This document shows positions 50,819 through 60,134 of a stretch of 64,000 bases of DNA, in pieces. Every line of letters begins with the position of its first letter. The stretch's first letter is position 1. The position numbers were made by a program, and so were the translations under genes. The stretch is from positions 120,786 through 184,785 of the forward strand of contig JAEZIO010000072.1 in NCBI GenBank assembly GCA_023436615.1, read 5' to 3'. This DNA comes from Pseudomonadota bacterium. Lineage in GTDB: Bacteria > Pseudomonadota > Alphaproteobacteria > Sphingomonadales > Sphingomonadaceae. Below the pieces are notes generated by a model. It did not search any database. It was not told the DNA's origin and was given only the letters and a program-made list of their open reading frames with translations.

Positions 50819-52108
50819 ATGACCGCAATCACCGCCATTCGCGGCCGCCAGATTCTCGACAGCCGCGGCAATCCCACGGTCGAGGTGGACGTGGTCCTGG
50901 AGGACGGCAGCCTCGGCCGCGCCGCAGTACCGTCGGGTGCGTCCACGGGAGCGCACGAAGCGGTCGAGCTGCGCGATGGCGACAGGGGCCGCTGGGGCGG
51001 CAAGGGCGTCGAGACGGCGGTCCAGTCGGTCAACGGGGAGATCGCCGAAGCGCTGACCGGCCACGACGCAGAGGACCAGGGCGAGATCGACGCGTCGATG
51101 ATCGCGCTCGACGGCACCGACAACAAGGGCCGGCTCGGGGCTAACGCGATCCTGGGCGTGAGCCTCGCTTGCGCCAAGGCGGCCGCCGCATCGGCCGGGC
51201 TGCCGCTCTATCGCTATATCGGCGACAGCACCGCCAACATGCTGCCGGTACCGATGATGAACATCGTCAACGGCGGCGCGCACGCCGACAATCCCATCGA
51301 CTTCCAGGAATTCATGATCATGCCGGTCGGCGCGCCGAGCTTCTCGGAAGCGCTGCGCTGCGGCACGGAAGTGTTCCACGCGCTGAAGTCGGCCCTCCAT
51401 GGAAAAGGGCTGTCGACTTCCGTCGGTGATGAGGGAGGCTTCGCGCCAAACCTCAAGTCCGCGCGGGACGCTCTCGACTTCATCATCGGGTCCATCGAAG
51501 CGGCGGGCTACACGGCCGGAAGCGACGTTCTCCTGGCGCTCGATTGCGCGTCGACCGAATTCTACCGCGAAGGCGCCTACCGGATGGAGGGCGAGGGGCG
51601 GACGCTCTCCTCGGACGAGATGGTGGCGTACCTTGGCGAGCTCGCAAGCGATTATCCGATCGCCTCGATCGAAGACGGCATGGCGGAGGACGATTGGGCG
51701 GGCTGGAAGACGCTGACCGACAGCCTCGGCGAGCGAGTCCAACTGGTCGGAGACGATCTGTTCGTGACGAACGTGAAGCGACTGGGTGAAGGCATTGAAA
51801 ACGGGGTGGCCAATTCGATCCTGGTCAAGGTCAACCAGATCGGCACGCTGACCGAGACGATTGCCGCCGTTCGCCTGGCGCAGGGCCACGGCTATACCGC
51901 CGTCATGTCGCACCGCTCGGGCGAAACCGAGGATTCGACGATCGCCGACCTCGCAGTCGGACTGCGCACTGGCCAGATCAAGACGGGGAGCCTCGCGCGC
52001 TCGGACCGCGTCGCCAAGTACAACCAGCTGCTTCGCATCGAGGAGGAACTTGGTGCGGATGCGGTCTATCCGGGCGCAGGGGCGATCACGGCTTACAAGC
52101 GCGCCTGA
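50819..52108 (+). CDS. eno: Enolase
   Basis: A 429-residue glycolytic enzyme that converts 2-phosphoglycerate to phosphoenolpyruvate. It starts TAITAIRGRQILDSRGNPTV. Visible active-site segments include GVSLACAKAAA, DEGGFAPNL, ALDCASTEF, SIEDGMAEDDWAGW (metal-binding) and SHRSGETEDSTIADLAVG. The length is exact for bacterial enolases. The start ATG follows AAGAAGGATTTCC. Downstream genes ftsB-like, pdhA and pdhB follow in an order conserved in alphaproteobacteria. Confidence 0.98.
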   Translation: MTAITAIRGRQILDSRGNPTVEVDVVLEDGSLGRAAVPSGASTGAHEAVELRDGDRGRWGGKGVETAVQSVNGEIAEALTGHDAEDQGEIDASMIALDGTDNKGRLGANAILGVSLACAKAAAASAGLPLYRYIGDSTANMLPVPMMNIVNGGAHADNPIDFQEFMIMPVGAPSFSEALRCGTEVFHALKSALHGKGLSTSVGDEGGFAPNLKSARDALDFIIGSIEAAGYTAGSDVLLALDCASTEFYREGAYRMEGEGRTLSSDEMVAYLGELASDYPIASIEDGMAEDDWAGWKTLTDSLGERVQLVGDDLFVTNVKRLGEGIENGVANSILVKVNQIGTLTETIAAVRLAQGHGYTAVMSHRSGETEDSTIADLAVGLRTGQIKTGSLARSDRVAKYNQLLRIEEELGADAVYPGAGAITAYKRA

Positions 52109-52181
52109 TTCACAGCTTTTGCCGCCAAACCAAGGATTTCGCTTGCATGTCGGACTCACTCGTGATTCTTGTGACGACGCG

Positions 52182-52490
52182 ATGGGTGGCAAGCGCAATA
52201 TCGGATTGATCCGGCGGATGCTTTGGCCGGCACTGGCCCTGCTCGTCGTGGGCAATTTCGCCGGCTATGCCATCGCGGGGCCGAACGGGCTCCTCGCCTG
52301 GGGCGGCTATCACCGTGACCTCAACGAGCGGAAGGCGGAGCTGGCCGAACTTGAAAAGCAGAAGGCGCAGCTTCAGCACCGCTCGAAGCTGCTCGACCCG
52401 CGCAAGGCGGATCCGGACATTGCCGACGAGCTGGTGCGCCGCGACCTTGGGCTCGTGCGTCCCGACGAGGTCATCGTCCCGCTCAACTAG
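52182..52490 (+). CDS. FtsB/DivIC-type septum formation initiator protein
   Basis: A 102-residue bitopic membrane protein with a short cytoplasmic start, one transmembrane helix (MLWPALALLVVGNFAGYAI) and a coiled coil (ERKAELAELEKQKAQLQHRSKLL) ending in a small C-terminal region with LVRRDLGLVRPDEVIV. FtsB bridges FtsQ and FtsL in the divisome. Between eno and pdhA is its usual place in alphaproteobacteria. Two GANTC sites lie within 30 bases upstream. ATG 52182 is the first start giving the expected length. Confidence 0.88.
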   Translation: MGGKRNIGLIRRMLWPALALLVVGNFAGYAIAGPNGLLAWGGYHRDLNERKAELAELEKQKAQLQHRSKLLDPRKADPDIADELVRRDLGLVRPDEVIVPLN

Positions 52491-52561
52491 GCGGCCTGTT
52501 GCCGCCCCGCGCGCCCACACCTATAGACGCGGCGCTTCTTCACAGCCTGAGAGACCGACAC

Positions 52562-53608
52562 GTGGCGCGTTCCGCCAAAGCTGCCAAATCCGCTCCGTCC
52601 ACTGACGCAACGATCGAGCGTCCGCCCGAGCCCAAGCGCTTTGAGGCGAACAAGGACCAGCTCCTCGAATTCTACAAGGAGATGCTGCTCATCCGACGCT
52701 TCGAGGAGCGTGCGGGGCAGCTCTACGGGCTCGGGCTGATCGGCGGTTTCTGCCACCTCTACATCGGCCAGGAAGCGGTCGCGGTGGGTCTTCAATCGGC
52801 GATGACTGTCGGCAAGGACAGCGTGATCACTGGCTACCGCGACCACGGCCACATGCTCGCGTACAAGATCGACCCGAAGGTGATCATGGCAGAGCTGACC
52901 GGGCGCGAAGCGGGCATCTCCAAGGGCAAGGGCGGCTCGATGCACATGTTCAGCGTCGAGCATGGTTTCTACGGCGGCCACGGAATTGTAGGCGCGCAGG
53001 TGCCGCTGGGATCGGGGCTGGCCTTTGCGCACAAATATCGCGGAGACGGCGGGGTATGCCTTGCCTATTTCGGTGACGGCGCAGCCAACCAGGGCCAGGT
53101 CTACGAGGCCTTCAACATGGCCAAGCTGTGGAACCTGCCGATCATCTACGCGATCGAGAACAACCAATATGCGATGGGCACTTCGGTAGCCCGGTCAGCA
53201 TCCGAGCCCGATTTCTACAAGCGCGGCGAGAGCTTCCGCATCCCCGGCCTGCGGGTCGACGGGATGGACGTGCTCGCGGTGCGCGGAGCAGCCGAGATGG
53301 CCCTCGAATGGGCGCGCGAGAAGGGTCCGATCATCCTGGAGTTGATGACGTACCGGTATCGCGGCCACTCGATGTCGGACCCGGCGAAGTACCGGACGAG
53401 GGAGGAAGTGCAGGAAGTTCGCGAGCATCGCGACCCGATCGAGCATGCGGCGCGCGAACTGGAGAAGATGGGCGTGACGGAGGACGAGCTGAAGGCGATC
53501 GACAAGGAGATCAAGGATATCGTCGTCGAAGCTGCGAAGTTTGCTGAAGAAGCGCCGGAGCCCGATGCGTCCGAGCTCTACACCGACGTGCTGGTGGAGT
53601 CCTACTGA
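52562..53608 (+). CDS. pdhA: Pyruvate dehydrogenase E1 component, alpha subunit
   Basis: A 348-residue thiamine-diphosphate enzyme subunit that decarboxylates pyruvate. The phosphorylation-loop-like YRGHSMSDPAKYR and the ThDP-binding GDGAANQGQVYEAFNMAKLW (GDG-N type) are intact; GGSMHMFS precedes them. The N-terminal QLLEFYKEMLLIRRFEER is typical. The GTG at 52562 is preferred; a frame start at 52499 is longer but without conserved residues. The stop overlaps pdhB (TGATG). Confidence 0.95.
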   Translation: MARSAKAAKSAPSTDATIERPPEPKRFEANKDQLLEFYKEMLLIRRFEERAGQLYGLGLIGGFCHLYIGQEAVAVGLQSAMTVGKDSVITGYRDHGHMLAYKIDPKVIMAELTGREAGISKGKGGSMHMFSVEHGFYGGHGIVGAQVPLGSGLAFAHKYRGDGGVCLAYFGDGAANQGQVYEAFNMAKLWNLPIIYAIENNQYAMGTSVARSASEPDFYKRGESFRIPGLRVDGMDVLAVRGAAEMALEWAREKGPIILELMTYRYRGHSMSDPAKYRTREEVQEVREHRDPIEHAARELEKMGVTEDELKAIDKEIKDIVVEAAKFAEEAPEPDASELYTDVLVESY

Positions 53609-55041
53609 TGGCGCTCGAGCTCAAGATGCCCGCGCTCTCTCCGACGATGGAGGAAGGCACGCTCGCGAAATGGCTGGTCAAGGAAGGCGACGACGTCAGC
53701 TCCGGCGACATCCTCGCCGAGATCGAGACCGACAAGGCGACGATGGAGTTCGAAGCCGTCGACGAGGGCAAGATCTCCAAGATCCTGGTTGCCGAAGGCA
53801 CCGACGGGGTGAAGGTCGGCCAGCCGATTGCGCTGCTCGAGACCGAAGGCGGGTCAGCAGAAGCACCGTCGGGCGGGCCGAAGCACGAGCCCGAAGCGCA
53901 GGCGAAGCCCGCGACGAAGGAAGAGCCGTCGATCCCGCAGCCTGAGTCGCAGCAGGAGGAAGCCACGCCGACGCCGCACCAGATGGAGACGGCGGCGCGC
54001 GACCTCGTCGCCGACGTCGCCGACACCCGCGACGAGCCCGATGCGCCCGAAGGCGCGACGATGGCGAACATGACCGTGCGCGAGGCGCTTCGCGACGCCA
54101 TGGCCGAAGAGATGCGCCGCGACGACCGCGTCTTCGTGATGGGCGAAGAAGTCGCTGAATATCAGGGCGCGTACAAGGTCACCCAGGGCCTATTGGAGGA
54201 ATTCGGGCCGAGACGCGTCGTCGACACGCCGATCACCGAATATGGCTTCGCGGGCCTCGGCACCGGGGCCTCGATGGGCGGTCTTCGCCCGATCGTCGAG
54301 TTCATGACGTTCAACTTCGCGATGCAGGCGATCGACCAGATCGTGAACTCGGCCGCGAAGACGAACTACATGTCTGGCGGGCAGATGCGCTGCCCGATCG
54401 TGTTCCGGGGACCCAACGGCGCGGCAGCGCGCGTCGCAGCCCAGCACAGCCAGAACTTCGCGCCCTGGTACGCGAGCGTTCCTGGCCTCGTGGTGATAGC
54501 ACCGTACAGCGCGGCCGACGCCAAAGGACTTTTGAAGGCTGCGATCCGCACCGACGATCCCGTCGTCTTCCTCGAAAACGAGCTGATGTACGGCCAGCAT
54601 TTCGACGTTCCGGAAGTCGACGATTACATACTCCCGATCGGCAAGGCGAAGGTGGTCCGCCCGGGCAAGGACGTGACTTTGGTCAGCTATTCGATCGGCG
54701 TTGGAGTCGCGCTCGAAGCCGCGCAGCAATTGATGGCCGAGGGCATCAACGCCGAGGTCATCGACCTGAGGACGCTGCGCCCGCTCGACAAGCAGACGGT
54801 GCTTCAAAGCCTCGCCAAGACCAACCGCATGGTGGTGGTCGAGGAGGGCTGGCCGACCTGCTCCATCAGCGCCGAGATCATCGCGATCGCGATGACCGAA
54901 GGATTCGACGATCTCGACGCCCCGGTGCTCCGTGTCACCGATGCCGACGTTCCGCTGCCCTATGCCGCCAATCTCGAGAAGATGGCGATCATCAAGGCCG
55001 AGGACGTGGTGAGCGCTGCCAAGAAGGTCTGCTATCGCTGA
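53608..55041 (+). CDS. pdhB: Pyruvate dehydrogenase E1 component, beta subunit, with lipoyl domain
   Basis: A 477-residue protein. Residues 1-80 form a biotinyl/lipoyl domain with the lipoylated Lys in EIETDKATMEFEAVD. A Pro/Glu/Gln linker follows, and from about residue 150 the transketolase-like beta subunit (NMTVREALRDAMAEEMRRDD, YGFAGLGTGASMGGLRPIVEF). Fusion of a lipoyl domain to E1 beta is characteristic of alphaproteobacteria. It pairs with PdhA; E2 and E3 genes are not in this window. The end overlaps the likely start of the squalene synthase-like gene. Confidence 0.97.
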   Translation: MALELKMPALSPTMEEGTLAKWLVKEGDDVSSGDILAEIETDKATMEFEAVDEGKISKILVAEGTDGVKVGQPIALLETEGGSAEAPSGGPKHEPEAQAKPATKEEPSIPQPESQQEEATPTPHQMETAARDLVADVADTRDEPDAPEGATMANMTVREALRDAMAEEMRRDDRVFVMGEEVAEYQGAYKVTQGLLEEFGPRRVVDTPITEYGFAGLGTGASMGGLRPIVEFMTFNFAMQAIDQIVNSAAKTNYMSGGQMRCPIVFRGPNGAAARVAAQHSQNFAPWYASVPGLVVIAPYSAADAKGLLKAAIRTDDPVVFLENELMYGQHFDVPEVDDYILPIGKAKVVRPGKDVTLVSYSIGVGVALEAAQQLMAEGINAEVIDLRTLRPLDKQTVLQSLAKTNRMVVVEEGWPTCSISAEIIAIAMTEGFDDLDAPVLRVTDADVPLPYAANLEKMAIIKAEDVVSAAKKVCYR

Positions 55042-55702
55042 CGAGCCGCTCGATAGCCCACGCGAAATCGCCCTGCGCGCAGCACCCGCTGAGGTTCGTC
55101 CAGCGCTGCGTGCCCTCTGGCAAATAGATTTGGCCTTTGCGGACGTGGTTTATACTACTTTGACCCCGCAGCTTGGTGAAATCCGCTTGGCGTGGTGGCG
55201 CGAACGACTCCAGGATCTCGACAGGGGCATTGGCCCTCCGGCGGAACCTCGTCTGCAAGCCGTTGCCGAAACTCTGATCCCCGTTGGAATAACAGGCGGC
55301 GAGCTATCTCGCCTTGAGGATTGCTGGCTAGTGCTTCTGAATCCCTTTCCGTGGGGCGGTGCGGAGGCTGACGCGATCGCGGAACGCGGTGCCATACTTT
55401 TCGGGGCGGGCGCGCGACTGCTTGGCCAGGAAGCGGAAGAGGCAAAGCGCCTGGGAGAAATTTGGTCCTTAGCGCACGCTGCAAAGGGTGTGAGCGACGC
55501 AGCCTCTCGTGAAGTTCTGTGTCACCGTGCCAAATCGGCAATTGCGAACCTGCCAGACAAGCCGATTCCGAGTGGACTCAAACCATTAGCGATGATCGCT
55601 GCCCGACGAACGTATGATCTCATGCATGACAGGCGCAGCAAGTGGCATCGAGTGTTCTGGGCCCTCCGGTACGGCATGACTGACAAATTCCCACGCAGTT
55701 GA
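55034..55702 (+). CDS. Squalene/phytoene synthase-like protein with non-ATG start
   Basis: The frame encodes ADEPLDSPREIALRAAPAEV, then LWQIDLAFADVVYTTLTPQL, and GEIRLAWWRERLQDLD, the trans-isoprenyl-synthase-like pattern. A typical homolog would start MADEPLD, but the codon at that point is ATC (55034). AAGAAGG at 55021-55027 is six bases before it. The first TTG (55130) would delete conserved residues. Either ATC is a rare start or the start was lost. The gene's codons are lower in GC than those of pdhB. The Asp-rich motifs of true squalene synthases are not seen. Confidence 0.65.
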   Translation: MADEPLDSPREIALRAAPAEVRPALRALWQIDLAFADVVYTTLTPQLGEIRLAWWRERLQDLDRGIGPPAEPRLQAVAETLIPVGITGGELSRLEDCWLVLLNPFPWGGAEADAIAERGAILFGAGARLLGQEAEEAKRLGEIWSLAHAAKGVSDAASREVLCHRAKSAIANLPDKPIPSGLKPLAMIAARRTYDLMHDRRSKWHRVFWALRYGMTDKFPRS

Positions 55703-55763
55703 CAGAGACTGCACCGGAAGGGACGGTACGCGCGCCGAATCTCCATGATTGGGGGAATACCCT

Positions 55764-56201
55764 GTGTGGCGATATCTGGCTGGGGCCTTGGCCTGTTTCC
55801 TGTTGATGAGCGGCGCGTTCCTGATCTGGCAAAGCCGTGCCGAGGAGCTGCCGCAGCTTCCGCCGGCGCCTCCGGCGAGCGGGACGTCCGCTCCATCGAT
55901 CATTGCGCAGCGACCGCAGGCACCGGAGGCTACGCCGAAAAGCCGTGAGGAAAAGCGGTTCGCTCGCGCCGACAAGAATGACGATGGCCGGATCGTGCTC
56001 GATGAGCTGCTTCAACCGCGCCGCAAGCCCTTCGCCAAGCTGGACACGAACGGCAACGGCAGTCTCTCGTTCGAGGAATGGGCGGCATCGACCGTGGAGA
56101 AGTTCCGCAAGGCAGATCGCGACCGCAATGCGCAGCTTACGCGCGCGGAATATGCGACCACGGCGCCCAAGCCGCCCAAGAAGCCCAAATGCGGCTGCTG
56201 A
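55764..56201 (+). CDS. Membrane-anchored EF-hand domain protein
   Basis: A 145-residue protein. An N-terminal transmembrane helix or signal anchor (LAGALACFLLMSGAFLIW) is followed by a Pro-rich linker. EF-hand type motifs follow: DKNDDGRIVLDE, DTNGNGSLSFEE and a degenerate DRDRNAQLTRAE. It probably binds calcium in the periplasm. The C-terminus PPKKPKCGC contains two cysteines. The GTG at 55764 has GGGGGAA six bases upstream; TTG at 55749 is possible. Confidence 0.82.
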   Translation: MWRYLAGALACFLLMSGAFLIWQSRAEELPQLPPAPPASGTSAPSIIAQRPQAPEATPKSREEKRFARADKNDDGRIVLDELLQPRRKPFAKLDTNGNGSLSFEEWAASTVEKFRKADRDRNAQLTRAEYATTAPKPPKKPKCGC

Positions 56202-57494
56202 TTACCTGGTGGCGATCTGCGGCGTCTCGGCATCGAGCTTGACGCGCGCGAGCAGCTTCTCGTCGCGGTCGTAGCGGTCCGGCCGGAACGCGACACCGTC
56301 TCCCTTGGGAGCGACCGTGAAATAGGTGATGTAGACCGGTACCGGATCCGGAACGTCGACGCGTTCATCCGGCTTGCCGCTGGGCTTCGGCGGCTGCCCG
56401 AACACCCATTTCTGAAGCCGCCGAGCGTCCTGCAGCCGAATGCATCCGTTGCTGATCCAGCGGTCGTCGGTGAGGAACATCGGCTCCTCGGGATCGGGCA
56501 CGTCGTGCAAATAAATCCCGAAGTCGTTGGGGATCATGAACTTCATCTCGCCCATCGAATTCCACGGGCCGGGGCCGCGGCGAAGGCGGATATCGACCTT
56601 GCCGTCGAGAACGCCCTGCCAGTCGACCGTCGACGGATCGACCAAGGTAGCGTCGTCGGTCCAGTCGGAGAGCACTTCATAGTCGCGCTCGGTGAGATAG
56701 GTGAGGCCCTGCTCCAGGACGCGCTTGGCCACGATGCTTCGCGCGAGGTCGGGCGGCACGTTCCAATAGGGGTTGAGCTGGATGTAGCGGAGCTCGGCGG
56801 CCATCATCGGCGTCTGACGCTCCTTGTCGCCGACGATCACGTTCATGCTGTCGACGACCTTGCCGTTCTCGTACATGTAGAGCCTGGCCGCGCCCGCATC
56901 GACGAGGATGTACCGCTCCTTGTCCTGGGCGGTGGGAAGGCGGCGGGCCCGCTCCATGTTGAGGATGATCAGCCGCTCGTAATAGTCGGCGCCGCGGTTG
57001 AGCGAAGCGATGGTGCCGTTGCCGACGACGCCGTCCGCCTTGAGCCCGTGCGCCGCCTGGTAATCCTTCACCTGCTTGTCGAGCGCCGCATCGAATGTCG
57101 TTCCCGCCGCCAGGCCGAGCCGCTGGCGAAGCAGCGGGACGCGCGGGTCCTTCGAGCCAAGCTTCATCGAAGCGCCCTGCGGGAGCTGGACGTCCGGCAG
57201 GGAGCCCCAGCGCTGCTTGTATTTCATGAGGCCGCGGCGGAGGTCCGTGTACATGTCGTTGACGGGGACGAAGAGGTCGATTGGGGCGCCCGTCCAATCC
57301 TCGAAGCCCATCTGCTGCAGGAGCGCGTTGCGCTTCTCGATCTCCGGCTTGATCTCCGGGTCGATGTAGATGAGGTCGACCCCCTGCTCGATGCTCGGCG
57401 GAAGATCGATCGGCTCGATCGGCTCGGTCTGAGCGATCGCCGGCACGGAAAGGACGACGGCAAGCGCCGTCATCAGCTTGAAGCCCACCCTCAT
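56202..57494 (-). CDS. L,D-transpeptidase (YkuD) with peptidoglycan-binding-like domain
   Basis: A 430-residue exported protein. A signal peptide, MRVGFKLMTALAVVLSVPAIA, precedes a helical domain. A peptidoglycan-binding-type repeat (VPLLRQRLGLAAGTTFDAAL to VVGNGTIASLN) follows. The YkuD catalytic domain carries YLHDVPDPEEP and the active-site Cys in WISNGCIRLQDARRLQ. Such enzymes make 3-3 crosslinks or attach proteins to peptidoglycan. Start ATG 57494 is preferred over the frame start at 57545. Confidence 0.92.
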   Translation of the reverse strand: MRVGFKLMTALAVVLSVPAIAQTEPIEPIDLPPSIEQGVDLIYIDPEIKPEIEKRNALLQQMGFEDWTGAPIDLFVPVNDMYTDLRRGLMKYKQRWGSLPDVQLPQGASMKLGSKDPRVPLLRQRLGLAAGTTFDAALDKQVKDYQAAHGLKADGVVGNGTIASLNRGADYYERLIILNMERARRLPTAQDKERYILVDAGAARLYMYENGKVVDSMNVIVGDKERQTPMMAAELRYIQLNPYWNVPPDLARSIVAKRVLEQGLTYLTERDYEVLSDWTDDATLVDPSTVDWQGVLDGKVDIRLRRGPGPWNSMGEMKFMIPNDFGIYLHDVPDPEEPMFLTDDRWISNGCIRLQDARRLQKWVFGQPPKPSGKPDERVDVPDPVPVYITYFTVAPKGDGVAFRPDRYDRDEKLLARVKLDAETPQIATR

Positions 57495-57605
57495 GACGCT
57501 GAGCTTACCAGCGCGACCTGAACGCTTCCAGAATCCTCCTCGCACTTTCGTGCCGGTTCGTCGCTATGTTCTTGCTTTGTTCTAACTGGCGCGTAGATTC
57601 CCCCG

Positions 57606-58691
57606 GTGCCAATCGAGTCGACGCATTCACGGGAATTCGCCGGTCGGGGAGCGACGAGGAACTCCACGCCGACGCGCTTCAACCTCAAGGAGCGGATGCA
57701 GGAGGGCGAGTGGCTCGATACCGTCGAAGCGCTCGACGGCCTGCCGAAGCGCCGGACGACGGTGACGATCGAGCATCCCAAGACGATCCTCACCCGCAAT
57801 GCCTCGCCCGACGTCGGCTTCGACCGATCGGTCAACCCGTATCGGGGCTGCGAGCACGGCTGCATCTATTGCTTCGCTCGCCCGACGCACGCCTATCACG
57901 ACCTTTCGCCCGGCGTGGATTTCGAATCCAGGCTGTTCGCGAAGCCGAACGCGGCTGCTCTCCTTCACCAGGCGCTGTCGAAGCCCGGCTACGCCTGCGC
58001 TCCGATCGCGCTGGGCACGAACACCGATCCGTACCAGCCGATCGAGGAACGGTGGAAGATCACGCGGTCGGTCATCGAGCTGCTGCTCGAGTGCAGGCAT
58101 CCGTTCACGATCACGACCAAGTCGGACCGCGTGCTTCGAGACCTCGACATATTGAAGCCGGCAGCGGCGCTCGGAATCGCCTCGGTGGCGCTTTCCGTTA
58201 CGTCGCTCGACCCGAAGATCAGCCGGATCCTCGAACCCAGGGCACCTGCCGGACGCAAGCGCATCGAAGCGATCCGGCGGCTGAACGCCGAGGGCGTCCC
58301 TTGCCACGTCGCCATCGCGCCCGTCATTCCGCAGATCACCGATCACGAGCTTGAAAGCATCGTCGAAGCGGCGGTCGCGGCCGGGGCACGCGGCGGGTTC
58401 TTCCTGCCGGTGCGGCTCCCGTACGAGGTCGCGCCCCTTTTCCGCGACTGGCTGAAGCAGCATTTCCCCGATCGCGCGTCCAAGGTGATGTCCGTGATCC
58501 GCTCGATGCGCGGCGGTCGCGACAACGATCCCAACTTCTTTAGCCGGATGATGGGGCAGGGGCCGTGGGCGGAACTGCTCCGGACGCGCTTCGACATTGC
58601 CGTCAAGAAGTACGGGCTTCCGCAGGCCAGGTTCGCCCTCCGGCGCGACCTTTTCGAGCCCCCGCAGGGAGACCAGCTGCGGCTGTTGTGA
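57606..58691 (+). CDS. PA0069-family radical SAM protein
   Basis: A 361-residue protein with the radical SAM cluster motif CxxxCxxC at C82, C86 and C89 (YRGCEHGCIYCFARPTHAY). SVNPYRGCEHGC precedes it and LGTNTDPYQPIEERW follows, both conserved in the PA0069 family (related to spore-photoproduct lyase). It starts at GTG. The reaction is not established for the family. It stands alone between a convergent transpeptidase and the M28 peptidase. Confidence 0.93.
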   Translation: MPIESTHSREFAGRGATRNSTPTRFNLKERMQEGEWLDTVEALDGLPKRRTTVTIEHPKTILTRNASPDVGFDRSVNPYRGCEHGCIYCFARPTHAYHDLSPGVDFESRLFAKPNAAALLHQALSKPGYACAPIALGTNTDPYQPIEERWKITRSVIELLLECRHPFTITTKSDRVLRDLDILKPAAALGIASVALSVTSLDPKISRILEPRAPAGRKRIEAIRRLNAEGVPCHVAIAPVIPQITDHELESIVEAAVAAGARGGFFLPVRLPYEVAPLFRDWLKQHFPDRASKVMSVIRSMRGGRDNDPNFFSRMMGQGPWAELLRTRFDIAVKKYGLPQARFALRRDLFEPPQGDQLRLL

Positions 58692-58744
58692 TTTTTCGAC
58701 GAATCGCCGTGACAGCGCGCTGCTGCCTTGGGTAGGCGATACGA

Positions 58745-60112
58745 ATGAATCGAAAGATCCTTTTCGCTCTTGCAATGGCTCTGGCTGCTCCGGCAGCCGG
58801 CCAGACCGTGCCGTCGCAGGTGCAGGAATTGCGTGCCGCGGCGCTGCACGACGAATATGCCTGGGACATCACCGAAGGCCTGACGACCGAGGTCGGCCAG
58901 CGGCTCGCGGGCACGGAAGCCGAAGCGCGCGCCCGGGACTGGGCGGTTGCCAGGCTCAAAGCGCTCGGCTTTTCGAACGTGCGGGTGGAACCCTTCGACA
59001 TGCCGACCTGGACGCGCGGCTACGAGAGCGCGGAAGTCCTGTCGCCATTCCCGCAGAAGCTGGTGGTAGCGGCGCTCGGCAACAGTGCATCGACGGGTCC
59101 GGCCGGGATCAGCGGCGAGGTGGTCGGCTTCGACACGCTCGAAGCCCTGAAGGCCGCGCCGGACGAGGCAGTGCGCGGCAAGATCGTCTTCGTATCGCAC
59201 GCGATGCCCCGAACGCAGGACGGTTCGGGCTATGGCTATTTCGGCGGACCGCGTCGGCAGGGGCCGGGAATCGCCAGCCAGAAGGGTGCGATCGCCATCG
59301 TCATCCGCTCGATAGGCACCGACTATCACCGCAACCCCCATACCGGCGCGATGAGCTTTCCCGCCGGCGTCAAGCCGATCCCCGCCGGGGCGCTGCCGCT
59401 CCCCGACGCCGAGCAGCTGCAACGCATGCTGAAGCGCGGGCGGCCGGTGACCATGCGCCTGACGCTGGTATCGCAGCATGGCCGCGGCCAGTCGGGCAAT
59501 GTCATCGCCGAAGTGCCGGGCCGCGACCCGAAGCTGCCGCCGGTGCTCGTCAGCGGGCACCTCGACAGCTGGGACCAGGGCACCGGCGCAATCGACGACG
59601 CGGCAGGCGTTGCGATCGCCACCGCGGCAGCCAAGCGGATCATGGACGCCGGACGGCCGCTTCGGACGATTCGCGTGGCGTGGTTCGGAGCCGAGGAGCC
59701 GGGCCTGCTCGGCGGCCTCGACTACAAGGCCAAGCATCCCGAACCGCATCACGCGGTCGCCGAAAGCGACTTCGGGGCGGGGCGCGTCTGGCAGGTGAAT
59801 TCCAAGCTCGGCAAAGAACGGGAAGCGGAAGCCAAGCTGCTGCAGACCGCCCTTGCTCCGCTCGGCATCGTTCCTGGAGCCCTGGACGAGGCGGAAGGCT
59901 CCGACGTCGGCCCGATGATCGCAGCCGGTGTCCCCGGCGTGGGGCTGAGCCAGGACGGTACCTATTATTTCGATTATCACCACACGCCCGACGACACGCT
60001 CGACAAGGTCGACCCGGACGATCTGCGGCAGAATGTCGCCGCGTGGACAGCGATGCTCGCCGTGCTAGCGGGCCCAATCGAGCCGGAGCGGAAACGGCGA
60101 CCGAGGCGTTGA
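58745..60112 (+). CDS. M28 family zinc aminopeptidase, exported
   Basis: A 455-residue protein. A signal peptide (MNRKILFALAMALAAPAAG), a PA-type inserted domain (about residues 120-230, including HAMPRTQDGSG) and the M28 catalytic domain follow in order. Zinc ligands are visible in SGHLDSWDQGTGAIDD (His, Asp), WFGAEEPGLLGG (Glu-Glu), ESDFGAGR (Asp) and DYHHTPDDT (His). It is a periplasmic or secreted peptidase. A lipoprotein gene follows. Confidence 0.93.
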   Translation: MNRKILFALAMALAAPAAGQTVPSQVQELRAAALHDEYAWDITEGLTTEVGQRLAGTEAEARARDWAVARLKALGFSNVRVEPFDMPTWTRGYESAEVLSPFPQKLVVAALGNSASTGPAGISGEVVGFDTLEALKAAPDEAVRGKIVFVSHAMPRTQDGSGYGYFGGPRRQGPGIASQKGAIAIVIRSIGTDYHRNPHTGAMSFPAGVKPIPAGALPLPDAEQLQRMLKRGRPVTMRLTLVSQHGRGQSGNVIAEVPGRDPKLPPVLVSGHLDSWDQGTGAIDDAAGVAIATAAAKRIMDAGRPLRTIRVAWFGAEEPGLLGGLDYKAKHPEPHHAVAESDFGAGRVWQVNSKLGKEREAEAKLLQTALAPLGIVPGALDEAEGSDVGPMIAAGVPGVGLSQDGTYYFDYHHTPDDTLDKVDPDDLRQNVAAWTAMLAVLAGPIEPERKRRPRR

Positions 60113-60134
60113 TCGAGACGAAAGGGAGGACGCG

